The position numbers and the translations under genes were made by a program. Source: Acuticoccus sp. MNP-M23 (GTDB lineage Bacteria; Pseudomonadota; Alphaproteobacteria; Rhizobiales; Amorphaceae). From it: a stretch of DNA of 64,000 nt. Positions 53,391 through 63,242 of this stretch are shown here, one piece after another (position 1 is the first letter of the stretch; the number at the start of each line of letters is the position of its first letter). The notes beneath the pieces were generated by a model. It worked only from the letters and a program-made list of their open reading frames with translations. It had not been told where the DNA came from and made no database searches. The stretch lies in assembly GCF_031195445.1 (NCBI RefSeq), contig NZ_CP133480.1, positions 3,464,501 to 3,528,500 on the forward strand, written 5' to 3'.

Positions 53391-55117
53391 TGGTGGCCTT
53401 GTCCGCAGACAAAAACGATGCGCGAAGAATTATGCATGTCTGGCTGCGAAGGTTGCCGACCGACCGTCTTGCGCGTTTGCGCAAGCGCCAGGAGGAGCGG
53501 GCAAGCGGAGACATAGTCGGCATTAAAGGGAGGGATTGTGTTTCATCCTCCGCTGGATTTCACGAGCAGCCCCAGCAAGGTTTCGAAACGGGTGAAAGGC
53601 TTGCCGGCAGTGCGGTTCAGGCAATGCCGACTGTGCGGCCGCAAGTGGTTGTTTCAAAGATAAAGGGGGCCTTCCTGGTCGAAGCGGTCGATGCGCTTGG
53701 TGAAGCAAACCGGATCGCCCCCGGAACAAGCCTTTCCGAAGCACGCGCGCTCTGTCCCGAAATCAGAGTGGACGTTGCCGATCCGGAGGCCGATCTTGCA
53801 GCGTTGACGGCGCTTGGCGCCGCGCTGGAGCGTTACACCCCTTTCGTTGGTCTGGACCGGCCCTCTGGGCTTTTTCTGGATGTCACCGGCTGCGCACACC
53901 TTTTCGGGGGAGAGGCGTGCATGTTGGCTGATATTTCAGAACGCCTTGCCGGCTGGGGGATCGAGGCGGCGGCATCCATTGCGGACAATCCTTCGCTCGC
54001 CTGGGCGCAGGCGCGCTTTGGGCCGGGCGGGGTCCTTGCTGCCGGGGCAGGCCCTGCCGCAATAAAGGACCTTCGCGTCGAGGCGCTGCGGCTCGACGTG
54101 GAGGCTGCAGGGGTTCTGAACCGTCTTGGTATCAAGACAGTGGGCGCGCTTCTGGCGCAACCCCGCGGTCCGCTGATCCGCAGGTTCGGACCTGCGGTGG
54201 CGCGCCGGATCGACCAGGTGAGCGGACTTGAGCGCGAAGCCATCTCGCCATTATCCCCCGTGGCGCCCATGCTGGCAGAACGCCGTTTTCCCGAGCCGCT
54301 CATCAGCATCGACGGCATCGGCGCCACGGTGAAGACGCTTGCCGGCACCCTTTGCCAGTCGCTTCAGGGGCGCGGGGAGGGCGCGCGGCGGTTTGTGCTC
54401 CATCTTTTCCATAGCGACGGGGTCGTGCGCGATGCGCGCATCGGCGCCAGCGAAGCTCTGGCTGATCCTGCCCGCATCGCCGCGCTGTTCGCCCCGAAAC
54501 TCGAAGCGCTTTCAGCCCGGATCGAGACCGATAGCGGCATCGATCTGATCCGTCTCAGCGCCAGCGAAACTGGACGGACCGAAGGCATTCAGAACGATCT
54601 TTACGGTGATGCAGCCATTCTGGAGGGTCTTTCGAGCCTGATCGATACGTTGAGCGTTCGCCTCGGCAAGCATGCGGTGCAGCGCTTCGTTCCGGTCGAT
54701 ACCCACGACCCCATCGAGGCTGACTGCCGCGTACCGGCCCAGGACATGCTGGTGCCGCCGCCTTGGCCGGAGGCCTGCCGTATGCGGGAGGATGCGGCCT
54801 GGAGCGCGCACGGCGAAGGGGGGCGCCCGCGCAGGCCGGTGACGTTGTTCTCGCCGCCAGAGCCCATCGAGGCGCTGGTGAGTGTGCCGGACGGGCCGCC
54901 GATGCGCTTCATTTGGCGGCGGGTCTATCATGAGGTTGTGGCAGCCGAGGGACCTGAGCGGATCGCCCCCAAATGGTGGCAAAGCGAAACAGACAGAACT
55001 TGCGACTATTATGCGGTGGAGGATCAGGAGGGGCGCCGGTTCTGGATTTTCCGGCAGGGGCTTTACGGGCGTGAGCCTCAGGAAAACCGGTGGTTCATGC
55101 ATGGTCTGTTTGCATGA
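53390..55117 (+). CDS. imuB: ImuB, inactive Y-family polymerase-like mutasome protein
   Basis: 575 residues from ATG 53390, with GGAGAGG five bases upstream and a one-base stop-start overlap with imuA. Y-family fold: SLSEARALCPEIRVDVADPEADL, GLDRPSGLFLDVTGCAHLFGG (where active polymerases carry an acidic pair, here replaced), helix-hairpin LNRLGIKTVGALLAQPRG and a little-finger domain. Loss of catalytic acids is the ImuB norm; it acts as a hub for the beta clamp and DnaE2. Slightly longer than the usual 500-530, with extra residues after VWLRRLPTDRLARLR. Overlaps dnaE2 by four bases. Confidence 0.92.
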   Translation: MVALSADKNDARRIMHVWLRRLPTDRLARLRKRQEERASGDIVGIKGRDCVSSSAGFHEQPQQGFETGERLAGSAVQAMPTVRPQVVVSKIKGAFLVEAVDALGEANRIAPGTSLSEARALCPEIRVDVADPEADLAALTALGAALERYTPFVGLDRPSGLFLDVTGCAHLFGGEACMLADISERLAGWGIEAAASIADNPSLAWAQARFGPGGVLAAGAGPAAIKDLRVEALRLDVEAAGVLNRLGIKTVGALLAQPRGPLIRRFGPAVARRIDQVSGLEREAISPLSPVAPMLAERRFPEPLISIDGIGATVKTLAGTLCQSLQGRGEGARRFVLHLFHSDGVVRDARIGASEALADPARIAALFAPKLEALSARIETDSGIDLIRLSASETGRTEGIQNDLYGDAAILEGLSSLIDTLSVRLGKHAVQRFVPVDTHDPIEADCRVPAQDMLVPPPWPEACRMREDAAWSAHGEGGRPRRPVTLFSPPEPIEALVSVPDGPPMRFIWRRVYHEVVAAEGPERIAPKWWQSETDRTCDYYAVEDQEGRRFWIFRQGLYGREPQENRWFMHGLFA

Positions 55118-58100
55118 GGGAGACTTTTGTCGAGCTTGGGGCAGCAAGCAATTTCTCGTTCCTGCACGGGGCATCCCACCCCGAGGAGCTGGTGGTTGCC
55201 GCCGCTGCCTCGGGCTACGCCGGTCTTGCGGTGTGTGACCGCAACACGCTTGCGGGGGTGGTACGCTGCCATCTGGCAGCCCGGGACGTGGGCCTCAAAA
55301 GTGCTGTCGGCACGCGGCTTTCCTTTGCCGATGGCACGCCGGATGTGCTCGCCTGGCCAACCGATCGCGCCGCTTATGGCCGTTTGTGCCGGATGCTCAC
55401 GGTCGGCAACATGCGGGGCGGCAAGGGGGACTGCCGCCTCAACATGGGCGATCTGGAGGAATGGTCTGCCGGCCTTGTTCTGGCGCCGATTGCTGGCAGT
55501 GCCGGTCCGGAGGCGATCGCGCTGCTGGCGCGCCGTCTTTGCGATCACGACATCCCGCTGCGCCTTGCCATGTCCCCCACCTACAATGGCGCCGACGCGC
55601 GGCTACTGACCGCCCAGGCAGGCTTTTGCCAGGCGTTCGGGTTGCGTCCGCTGGCCACCAACCTGCCACTTTACCACGCGCCTGAACGGCGGCAGCTGCA
55701 AGATGTGCTGACCGCCATCCGCGAGCATACCAGTGTGGAGCGGGCGGGCCGGCTCCTCAATGCCAATGCGGAGCGCCACATCAAGAGTGCAGCCGAAATG
55801 GCGCGCCTGTTTCACAACGTCCCGGATGCACTGGGCGAGGGGCAAAGGGTGTTGTCGCAGATCGGCTTTTCGCTGGATGAGCTGCGCTACGAATACCCCG
55901 AAGAGCCGACGGATCCGGGCCGCACACCGCAGGAAACGCTTGTGCGCCTCACCTGGGACGGCGCCGCCAAACGTTATCCCGACGCGCTCCCCATCCATGT
56001 GGCGAGGGCTTTGGAGCACGAACTCGCTCTCATCGAAAACCTTGATTACGCTCCCTATTTCATCACCGTCTACGATGTGGTGCGCTTTGCGCGTTCGCGC
56101 GGGATCCTGGCGCAGGGGCGCGGGTCGGCCGCCAACTCCGCCGTTTGCTTCTGCCTTGGCATCACGGAGGTGGACCCCGTGCGCGGCGATCTCCTGTTCG
56201 AGCGTTTCATCTCGCCCGAGCGGCGCGAGCCGCCGGACATCGATGTCGATTTCGAGCATGAGCGGCGCGAGGAGGTGATCCAGTACATCTACGAGAAATA
56301 TGGCCGCGAACGGGCCGGCATCGCAGCCACCATCATCACCTATCGCGCCCGTTCGGCAGCACGCGAGGTGGGCAAGGCGCTGGGGTTTTCGGAAGACGCC
56401 GTGTCGGCCCTGTCGGGCACGATCTGGGGCTGGTCGAGCCAGGGAGTGGCGGCGCAGGATGCCGCGCGCGCCGGCCTTTCTCCGCACGACAGCCGGATCC
56501 GGCATCTGGTGCGCCTCACTCACGAAATTGCAGGCTTTCCGCGGCATCTCTCCCAGCACGTGGGCGGTTTCGTGATCACGCGCGGGCGGCTTGACGAGCT
56601 GGTGCCCATCACCAGAGCAGCGATGGATGGGCGCACCAACATCGAATGGGACAAGGACGACATCGACGCCCTCGGCATCCTGAAGATCGATGTGCTTGCC
56701 CTCGGGATGCTGACCTGTCTGCGCAAGGGCCTCACCCTCCTTGCCAAGCACTATGCGAGCGATTTTCCGAACATCGTGGCCGCAGATCACGCGGCGCCCT
56801 TCAGCCGTGCCGTGCCGGCTGGCACCATGGAAACGCCGGCAAACGCTAGCGAGCCTGCGCCGGACTACGAAAACGACGCCCCGCCGCCGGCGGACGGCGA
56901 GGGCGTGCCCCAATACCGCCGCTGGCCGGTGACGCTGGCGACCATCCCGCCCGAAGACCCAGAAGTCTACGACATGATCTGCCGGGCCGACACGCTGGGC
57001 GTTTTTCAGATCGAGAGCCGCGCGCAGATGACCATGCTGCCGCGTCTCAGGCCGCGCACCTTCTACGATCTCGTTATCGAGGTGGCGATCGTGCGGCCGG
57101 GGCCGATCCAGGGGGACATGGTGCACCCCTATCTGAGGCGCCGGCAAGGGCTGGAGAAGGTCACTTATCCTTCGCGCGAACTGGAGGCGGTGCTGTCCAA
57201 GACGCTGGGCGTGCCGCTCTTCCAGGAGCAGGCCATGCGCATTGCGATCGTCGGGGCAGGCTTCACCCCCAGCGAGGCTGACCAGCTCCGCCGGGCCATG
57301 GCCACCTTCAAGAAGGTCGGCACCATCGGCACCTTCCAGACCAAGATGGTCGAGGGCATGAAGGCCAAGGGCTACGATCCCGATTTTGCCGAGCGTTGTT
57401 TCAAGCAGATCGAGGGGTTTGGCGAATATGGTTTTCCCGAAAGCCATGCGGCGAGTTTTGCGCTGCTGGTCTACGCCTCGTGCTGGCTGAAGTGCCATTA
57501 TCCGGACGTGTTCTGCGCAGCGCTCCTCAACAGCCAGCCCATGGGCTTTTATGCCCCGGCGCAGATCGTGCGCGATGCGCGCCAGCACGGCGTCGCGGTG
57601 CGCCCGGTCGACATCAACCACTCCGACTGGGACTGCACGCTTGAACCAGGACCCCCAGCGGCAACGCGCCTTGCCCGCGACCACCTCTCCATGGAAAAGG
57701 CGATCCGCTCGCGGCGGGCGGTCCGCCTGGGGTTGAGGCAGGTGAAGGGGCTGGCCGAGACGGACATGGCCGTGCTGGTGGAACGGCGTGGGCGGGGCTA
57801 CGATTCCGTGCGCGACGTGTGGCTGCGCACCGGCCTCAAGCGTGCCGCCATCGAGCGGCTGGCCGATGCCGACGCGTTCGGCTCGCTCGGCCTTTCGCGG
57901 CGCGATGCGCTGTGGGCCGCCCACGGGCTCGACAAGGCCGGCCGGGCAGAGGACCTGCCGCTTTTTGCAGCGGCCGAATGGCACGACCTCCAGAAGGAAG
58001 CCGCAGCCGTCCTGCCGCCGATGCCGCCCGGAGAAGAGGTGATCCACGACTATCGCTTCCTGTCGCTCTCCCTCAAGGCACACCCGGCATCCTTCGTGCG

Positions 58101-58728
58101 CGATGCGCTGCGCCAGCGCCGCGTGGTACCGGCCGAGGTCCTGTCGCGCCGGGGGGCGGCCGGGCGCACGCTCCAGGTGGCCGGGCTTGTGCTCGTCCGT
58201 CAGCGGCCGGGGTCGGCCAAGGGCGTGATCTTCATGACGCTGGAGGACGAGACGGGCATCGCCAATGCCATCATCTGGCCGAAGGTGTTCGAGGCGCACC
58301 GGCAGGTTGTGCTGGGCGCGCGCTTCATCAAGGTGACGGGACGTGTGCAGAGCCAGGACGGGGTCGTCCATATTGTTGCAAGTGCGCTGGAAGACTGCAC
58401 GCCGCTCCTGAACGAGATGGTGGAAGGCAGCGCGGAGATCGACGTTCTGGACCGGGCCGACGAGGTGAAGCGCCCGAGTGTCGACATGCGCACGGTGGTG
58501 AAACCGCGCTCCAAGCTGGCGCGTCTTGCCACTGATGTTCCCGAACTCACCGACGATGTGGCGGCTCTTCTGGCGGAAAACCGTGCCCTGGCGCAGGGCG
58601 GGGCGGCCCCGTCCGCGGTCTGGGGGACGGCGCGTTCGGCGGCCGCCGACCTGTCAAATCTGGGGGCACCGCGACAGGGGCAGCGCGGGGTTCGCAAGGC
58701 GCTGCCCAAGGGGCGGAATTTCCATTGA
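55114..58728 (+). CDS. dnaE2: Error-prone DNA polymerase III alpha subunit DnaE2 (ImuC)
   Basis: 1204 residues. N-terminal PHP domain (FVELGAASNFSFLHGASHPEEL), polymerase core with GRGSAANSAVCFCLGITEVDP and the catalytic acids in PDIDVDFEHERREEV, palm/finger blocks DKDDIDALGILKIDVLALGML and YGFPESHAASFALLVYAS, helix-hairpin-helix, and a C-terminal OB fold (VAGLVLVRQRPGSAKGVIF). It carries out translesion synthesis with ImuA and ImuB. ATG overlaps the imuB stop (ATGA). An internal low-complexity insert lies around residues 560-600. Confidence 0.96.
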   Translation: MRETFVELGAASNFSFLHGASHPEELVVAAAASGYAGLAVCDRNTLAGVVRCHLAARDVGLKSAVGTRLSFADGTPDVLAWPTDRAAYGRLCRMLTVGNMRGGKGDCRLNMGDLEEWSAGLVLAPIAGSAGPEAIALLARRLCDHDIPLRLAMSPTYNGADARLLTAQAGFCQAFGLRPLATNLPLYHAPERRQLQDVLTAIREHTSVERAGRLLNANAERHIKSAAEMARLFHNVPDALGEGQRVLSQIGFSLDELRYEYPEEPTDPGRTPQETLVRLTWDGAAKRYPDALPIHVARALEHELALIENLDYAPYFITVYDVVRFARSRGILAQGRGSAANSAVCFCLGITEVDPVRGDLLFERFISPERREPPDIDVDFEHERREEVIQYIYEKYGRERAGIAATIITYRARSAAREVGKALGFSEDAVSALSGTIWGWSSQGVAAQDAARAGLSPHDSRIRHLVRLTHEIAGFPRHLSQHVGGFVITRGRLDELVPITRAAMDGRTNIEWDKDDIDALGILKIDVLALGMLTCLRKGLTLLAKHYASDFPNIVAADHAAPFSRAVPAGTMETPANASEPAPDYENDAPPPADGEGVPQYRRWPVTLATIPPEDPEVYDMICRADTLGVFQIESRAQMTMLPRLRPRTFYDLVIEVAIVRPGPIQGDMVHPYLRRRQGLEKVTYPSRELEAVLSKTLGVPLFQEQAMRIAIVGAGFTPSEADQLRRAMATFKKVGTIGTFQTKMVEGMKAKGYDPDFAERCFKQIEGFGEYGFPESHAASFALLVYASCWLKCHYPDVFCAALLNSQPMGFYAPAQIVRDARQHGVAVRPVDINHSDWDCTLEPGPPAATRLARDHLSMEKAIRSRRAVRLGLRQVKGLAETDMAVLVERRGRGYDSVRDVWLRTGLKRAAIERLADADAFGSLGLSRRDALWAAHGLDKAGRAEDLPLFAAAEWHDLQKEAAAVLPPMPPGEEVIHDYRFLSLSLKAHPASFVRDALRQRRVVPAEVLSRRGAAGRTLQVAGLVLVRQRPGSAKGVIFMTLEDETGIANAIIWPKVFEAHRQVVLGARFIKVTGRVQSQDGVVHIVASALEDCTPLLNEMVEGSAEIDVLDRADEVKRPSVDMRTVVKPRSKLARLATDVPELTDDVAALLAENRALAQGGAAPSAVWGTARSAAADLSNLGAPRQGQRGVRKALPKGRNFH

Positions 58729-59017
58729 CCGTGCGCCAGCCACGCCCCGGCTGCGCCGCAAGAACGCTGGCAGGACCCCGCTGTCAGCGGACGGCTGCGG
58801 CCCATCGTCCAGCCCGGACGACCAGCACCAAGACACGCGAAATTGCGGCGCCATCCATCGCGGTCGGCAGCGATGGCACAATGCCGCAGCGGCACGACAG
58901 GGCTAAGTCATGCGGAACGAAACAAACCAAACCTCGTTTTCAGTCGTGTGGCCGGAACTGTGCTGTGCCGGCGCTTCCCCGTCGGTCCGTGCCAAGATAT
59001 AAAATAGGCGGAGCCGA

Positions 59018-60028
59018 ATGGAAAAGAATACGCCCCCCAAAGACAATGGCGAAGACGTGGATCCCGCGATCCAGAGTCTGAGCAAGGGCGAAGAAATTGA
59101 TGCAATGGAGCGTGCGGGTCCGCGCGCGCCAGTTGTCTATGCTTCAATCAGTGCACGGGGTCTTGAAGAACTCAACCGTCCGTTCATCTCGCTCATGGGC
59201 TCCGGCATCTCCGCTGGCCTCATCTTGATGATGTCGGTGATTGGCGAGGGGCTCATCCACCACGAGCTGCCCAAGTTCCAGGGCGCCGAGCTGATTGCGG
59301 ACATCGGCTACACATTCGGCTTCCTGATCGTGATCATCGGGCGGATGCAGCTGTTCACCGAGGACACCATCACCCCCGTCCTGCCGCTCCTCGCCAACCC
59401 CACCAAGCGCGCCTTCATGCGCACCGGTCGGTTGTGGAGCGTGGTCTTCACCGCAAACCTCATCGGCACGTTCGTGGCCGCCTTCACGCTCACCTACGGC
59501 GAGATCGTCCGGCCCGACCAGCTTCATGCCATCCTGGAAGTGTCCAGCAAGGTGATGGAGAACACCCCGTTCGAGACGCTGCGCTACGGCATCATCGCCG
59601 GGTTCCTGATTGCGGCCCTGGTGTGGTGCATGCCGACGCTGCGTGGCGGCGAGTTTTTGATGATCTTCTTCATCACCTATCTCATCGCTCTTGGCGACTT
59701 TACCCACGTCATTGCCGGCTCCGGCGAAGGCTTCCTGCTCTACCTCGACGGCAAGGTGGATGGCGCGTGGCTCGTTTACGGGCTGATTGTTCCGGCGCTG
59801 GTCGGCAACATGATCGGCGGTACGGCCCTGTTTGCAGTGCTTGCCTACGTCCAGGTGATGGAAGAAATATCCGAGGACAAGAAGCCGGCCCGCAGCCGCA
59901 TTCCGTACACGCCCAAGCCGACCGGTCCGTTCTCGTCGGGCCGTTCCAGCGCTTCGAAGGATGCTGCCGCGGCAACGCGTGCCGGTCCCGCCCGTCCCAA
60001 GAAGGAAACCAAGCGCACCCCGCGCTGA
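59018..60028 (+). CDS. Formate/nitrite transporter (FNT) family channel
   Basis: 336 residues. Six-helix FNT core: FISLMGSGISAGLILMMSVIG, LIADIGYTFGFLIVIIGRMQLFTEDTI, the broken-helix region and MIGGTALFAVLAYVQV, followed by a basic, Ser/Pro-rich C-terminal tail of about 55 residues. YfdC-like members have unknown anions as substrates, so formate or nitrite is not proven. GGCGGAG precedes the ATG. Confidence 0.9.
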   Translation: MEKNTPPKDNGEDVDPAIQSLSKGEEIDAMERAGPRAPVVYASISARGLEELNRPFISLMGSGISAGLILMMSVIGEGLIHHELPKFQGAELIADIGYTFGFLIVIIGRMQLFTEDTITPVLPLLANPTKRAFMRTGRLWSVVFTANLIGTFVAAFTLTYGEIVRPDQLHAILEVSSKVMENTPFETLRYGIIAGFLIAALVWCMPTLRGGEFLMIFFITYLIALGDFTHVIAGSGEGFLLYLDGKVDGAWLVYGLIVPALVGNMIGGTALFAVLAYVQVMEEISEDKKPARSRIPYTPKPTGPFSSGRSSASKDAAAATRAGPARPKKETKRTPR

Positions 60029-60035
60029 CAACGAT

Positions 60036-60096
60036 CTCGTGGCGGCTGTCGCAGACACGCCGCCACGAGGCAACATGCCGGGCCGTCGCGGCCCGG
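60036..60096. terminator. Tandem hairpins between convergent FNT and LOV-kinase genes
   Basis: CTCGTGGCGGC / GCCGCCACGAG (11-bp perfect stem, 60036-60069) whose loop contains TGTC-GCA-GACA, then CCGGGCCG-TCG-CGGCCCGG (60078-60096). No T-run; position between two convergent stops suggests bidirectional termination or transcript protection. Confidence 0.55.
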
Positions 60097-60104
60097 GCTC
60101 CACC

Positions 60105-61121
60105 CTATGCCGGGGCGTCTGCGGGCGTCGTGCGCTGCGGAATGTCGATGGTGAGAACCGTGCCGTTGCCGCCTGCCACGGTCATCGAAGCGCCAAGCCC
60201 GGTCAGCAATGAGCGGATGATCTTGCCGCCGAGATTGCCGCCGTCCGGCCAGTTCATCTCCGGATCGATGCCAACGCCGTCATCGCTCACCTGAAGGCGG
60301 ATCGCACCGCCTTCGCTCTGCTCCTTGAGGCGGATTTCCACCAGCCCTTCGGTCTGCTCTTTGAAGGCATGCTGATAGGTGTTGGTCAGAAGTTCGGACA
60401 CCAGAAGGCCGATCTGCGCCGCGGTATCCACCGCCGTATGGGCCGCATCCAGATCCACGTTCAGCCGCACGCTTTGCCGCCCGTCCAGATACGCAATGGT
60501 GGACGCAATCCGCGAGACGTAGGCCCCCAGCGAGATGTCTTCAGCATTGACGCTGTCCGTCCCGCCCATGGTCATCTCCTGGTAAAGGAGCTGAAGGGTC
60601 TCGATGCGGCGGGCAAGGGTGGCGTAATCGTCCGTGGACGCCGCATTCTTGGCGCGCGCCTGCATCCGGATCATGCCGACCACCATGGAAAGGTGGTTCT
60701 TCACCCGGTGATGGATCTCGCGCAGCGCAATTTCGGCTTCCGCCGCCTCGCTGTCGGCGGTCTCCTGATAGATGCCGACAAAATATTCCAGCGCCCCGGC
60801 ATCGTCCCACAGCGGGTAGATGTGAACCCGGTTGGCGAACGCCGTGCCATCGGCCCGGTAGTTAGTGAGAGTGACAGCGGTTTCCGCCTTGTCTTCAATG
60901 GCTTTACGCAGAAGGGCAATTGCTGCCGGATCAGACTCGGCGCCCTGCAGGAAACGGCAGTTGCGCCCGATACAGTCGTTGACCGAGTAGCCCGTCATCT
61001 GGGTGAAGGCGTGGTTGACGAACACGATCGGATTGTCGCCCAGGGCCGGATTGGTGACCACAAATGAGACCGGCGCATTGTCCAGCACCTGTTCGTGCAA
61101 CTGTTTTCCTGTTGTCGTCAT
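60105..61121 (-). CDS. LOV-domain blue-light sensor histidine kinase (HWE/HisKA_2 type)
   Basis: 338 residues from ATG 61121. N-terminal LOV domain: NPIVFVNHAFTQMTGYS, flavin-adduct cysteine in GRNCRFLQG, NYRADGTAF and YFVGIYQE. Then a HisKA_2-type dimerisation helix with phospho-acceptor histidine in REIHHRVKNHLSMVVG and an ATPase domain (SELLTNTYQHAF, VSDDGVGI, GGKIIRSLL). Soluble, no membrane helix. No response regulator is adjacent; in alphaproteobacteria such kinases often feed the general stress response through PhyR. Confidence 0.92.
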   Translation of the reverse strand: MTTTGKQLHEQVLDNAPVSFVVTNPALGDNPIVFVNHAFTQMTGYSVNDCIGRNCRFLQGAESDPAAIALLRKAIEDKAETAVTLTNYRADGTAFANRVHIYPLWDDAGALEYFVGIYQETADSEAAEAEIALREIHHRVKNHLSMVVGMIRMQARAKNAASTDDYATLARRIETLQLLYQEMTMGGTDSVNAEDISLGAYVSRIASTIAYLDGRQSVRLNVDLDAAHTAVDTAAQIGLLVSELLTNTYQHAFKEQTEGLVEIRLKEQSEGGAIRLQVSDDGVGIDPEMNWPDGGNLGGKIIRSLLTGLGASMTVAGGNGTVLTIDIPQRTTPADAPA

Positions 61122-61402
61122 GCCGGCTTTCAAATGAAGGACAGAGCGGGACCCAAGCAATCGGTACATCGTTTCAGGCGCCGGAGTGCCAAAACCGCAC
61201 GTTTGCTTCAGTGCGAAAAGCGACGTTAATTATGAGGGGTGGTCAGACCGTGTCAAACGCGCAGTCACGCAAATTCGGCGTCGTCTGGCCGTGGGCACCT
61301 GGCGCTGCCACCTGTTTGCATCCGCTGGCGAGAGCCCGGTTTGCGGTAGCCTGTTTGTTTCGTCGATCAGAAATCTGCCAGAGCGACAAGGAGAGCGTTT
61401 CC

Positions 61403-63148
61403 ATGAAAAAGCTGTTGAGTCGGGTCCGCAGCCTCGCCGTTCCCGTGGCGCTGGCGGTTGGTGGGGTGGCCAGCGCCGCGCAGGCACAGATCATGTCGGA
61501 CGGACAGCGCTTTCATCCGGTGCCCGCCCGGTCGCACATGGTGGTCAGCCAAGAAGCGCAGGCCAGCCTGGTGGGCGAGCGCATTCTGGCCGAAGGCGGC
61601 AATGCCGTCGATGCCGCGGTGGCAACGGGGTTCGCGCTGGCCGTGACCCTGCCGCGGGCCGGCAACATCGGCGGCGGCGGCTTCATGGTCGTGCACATGG
61701 CCGGCAGCGGCGAAACCGTGGCGATCGACTACCGCGAACGCGCCCCCGGTGCAGCCGAGCGCAACATGTTCCTGGACGAGGCGGGCGAAGCTTCGGCGCA
61801 GAAATCGCGCCGCAGCGGGCTTGCCGTCGGCGTGCCCGGAACGGTGGCCGGCCTCGCACTCGCGCATGAGCGATACGGCTCCGGCAAGTTCACGCTGTCC
61901 GAGCTGATCGCGCCTGCAATCGCGCTCGCCACGGACGGCTTTGTGGTCTCTCCCGACCTTGAAGCCGCGCTTGGCCGCGAGCGGACCCGCACGCTCCTGG
62001 AGGCAGACCCGGAAGCTGCCGCCATTTTGTACCCCGGCGGCGCGGTGCCGGTGGCCGGGTCGCGGCTCCCCATGCCGGCCCTTGCACAAAGCCTGAGGCG
62101 CATTGCCGAAGACGGCCCCGCAGGCTTTTACGAAGGCCCCACCGCGGCAGCCATCGTGAAGACCGTGGCCGACAGGGGCGGCCGGATGACGCTCGACGAC
62201 CTCAAGACCTACGAGGCCATGGTGCGGGAGCCGGCGCGCGGCACCTTCAAGGACTACGAGATTGCCTCCATGCCGCCGCCCAGCTCCGGCGGCGTGCATC
62301 TGGTGCAGATGCTGAAGATCATCGAGGACGCGCCGTTCGGCACCTACGGCCTCAACAGCGCCGCCATGATCCACCTGATGGCGGAGGCCGCGAAACATGC
62401 CTACGCCGACCGTGCGCTCTACCTCGGCGACCCGGATTTTGTGGATATTCCGGTCGCAAAGCTCCTGTCCGAAGCCTATGCTGAGTCCATCCGCGCCAAA
62501 ATCTCCATGGAGACGACGACGCCCAGCAGCGAGATCATGGCCGATCCCGCAAACCTGCCGCACGAGAGCAACGAGACGACGCATTATTCGGTGATGGATG
62601 CAGCGGGCAATGCGGTGGCCAACACCTACACGCTCAATTTCTCGTTCGGCGTTGGGTTTGCAGCCGAAGGGACGGGCATCCTTCTCAACAACGAACTGGA
62701 CGATTTTTCCGCAAAGCCCGGCGTCCCCAACGCCTATGGCCTCATTGGCGGGGAGGCCAACGCGGTGGGGCCGCGCAAACGGCCGCTCTCCTCGATGACG
62801 CCGACCATCGTTTTGAAGGATGGTGCACCGCTCATCGTCACCGGCTCGCCGGGCGGCAGCCGCATCATCACCACGGTGATGCAGGTGATCCTCAACGCCA
62901 CCGTCCACGAGCGCGACATCATGACCGCGACGGCAGCGCCGCGCGTCCACCACCAGTGGCTGCCGGACTATATCCGCATTGAGGAAGGCATCTCCCACGA
63001 CACCATCCGCCTTCTGGAAGAGAAGGGCCACGATGTGCGCATTCAGTCGTCCATGGGCGCCGCGCAATCGATCATGCGCGGGCCGGACGGGTTGCTTTAC
63101 GGGGCCAGCGACCCGCGCCGTCCCGGCGGGCTTGCCGCGGGTAACTGA
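61403..63148 (+). CDS. ggt: Gamma-glutamyltransferase (glutathione hydrolase)
   Basis: 581 residues from ATG 61403 (AAGGAGAG seven bases upstream). Signal peptide of about 27 residues (ending ASAAQAQ). Precursor that self-cleaves before Thr392 in HESNETTHYSVMDA. Large-subunit blocks GGNAVDAAVATGFALAVT and GNIGGGGFMVVH with RERAPGAAERNMF; small-subunit blocks GILLNNELDDF, RPLSSMTPTIV and TGSPGGSRIITTVMQ. It hydrolyses extracellular gamma-glutamyl compounds including glutathione in the periplasm. Divergent from the LOV kinase. Confidence 0.95.
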   Translation: MKKLLSRVRSLAVPVALAVGGVASAAQAQIMSDGQRFHPVPARSHMVVSQEAQASLVGERILAEGGNAVDAAVATGFALAVTLPRAGNIGGGGFMVVHMAGSGETVAIDYRERAPGAAERNMFLDEAGEASAQKSRRSGLAVGVPGTVAGLALAHERYGSGKFTLSELIAPAIALATDGFVVSPDLEAALGRERTRTLLEADPEAAAILYPGGAVPVAGSRLPMPALAQSLRRIAEDGPAGFYEGPTAAAIVKTVADRGGRMTLDDLKTYEAMVREPARGTFKDYEIASMPPPSSGGVHLVQMLKIIEDAPFGTYGLNSAAMIHLMAEAAKHAYADRALYLGDPDFVDIPVAKLLSEAYAESIRAKISMETTTPSSEIMADPANLPHESNETTHYSVMDAAGNAVANTYTLNFSFGVGFAAEGTGILLNNELDDFSAKPGVPNAYGLIGGEANAVGPRKRPLSSMTPTIVLKDGAPLIVTGSPGGSRIITTVMQVILNATVHERDIMTATAAPRVHHQWLPDYIRIEEGISHDTIRLLEEKGHDVRIQSSMGAAQSIMRGPDGLLYGASDPRRPGGLAAGN

Positions 63149-63242
63149 GCGGGCTTGACGCGGCGACCCAAAGCGCCGGACACAGGCGGCGAACGGCGAC
63201 CCGATGACACGGGCCGCCGATTGAGGCGACGGAACCCCATCC

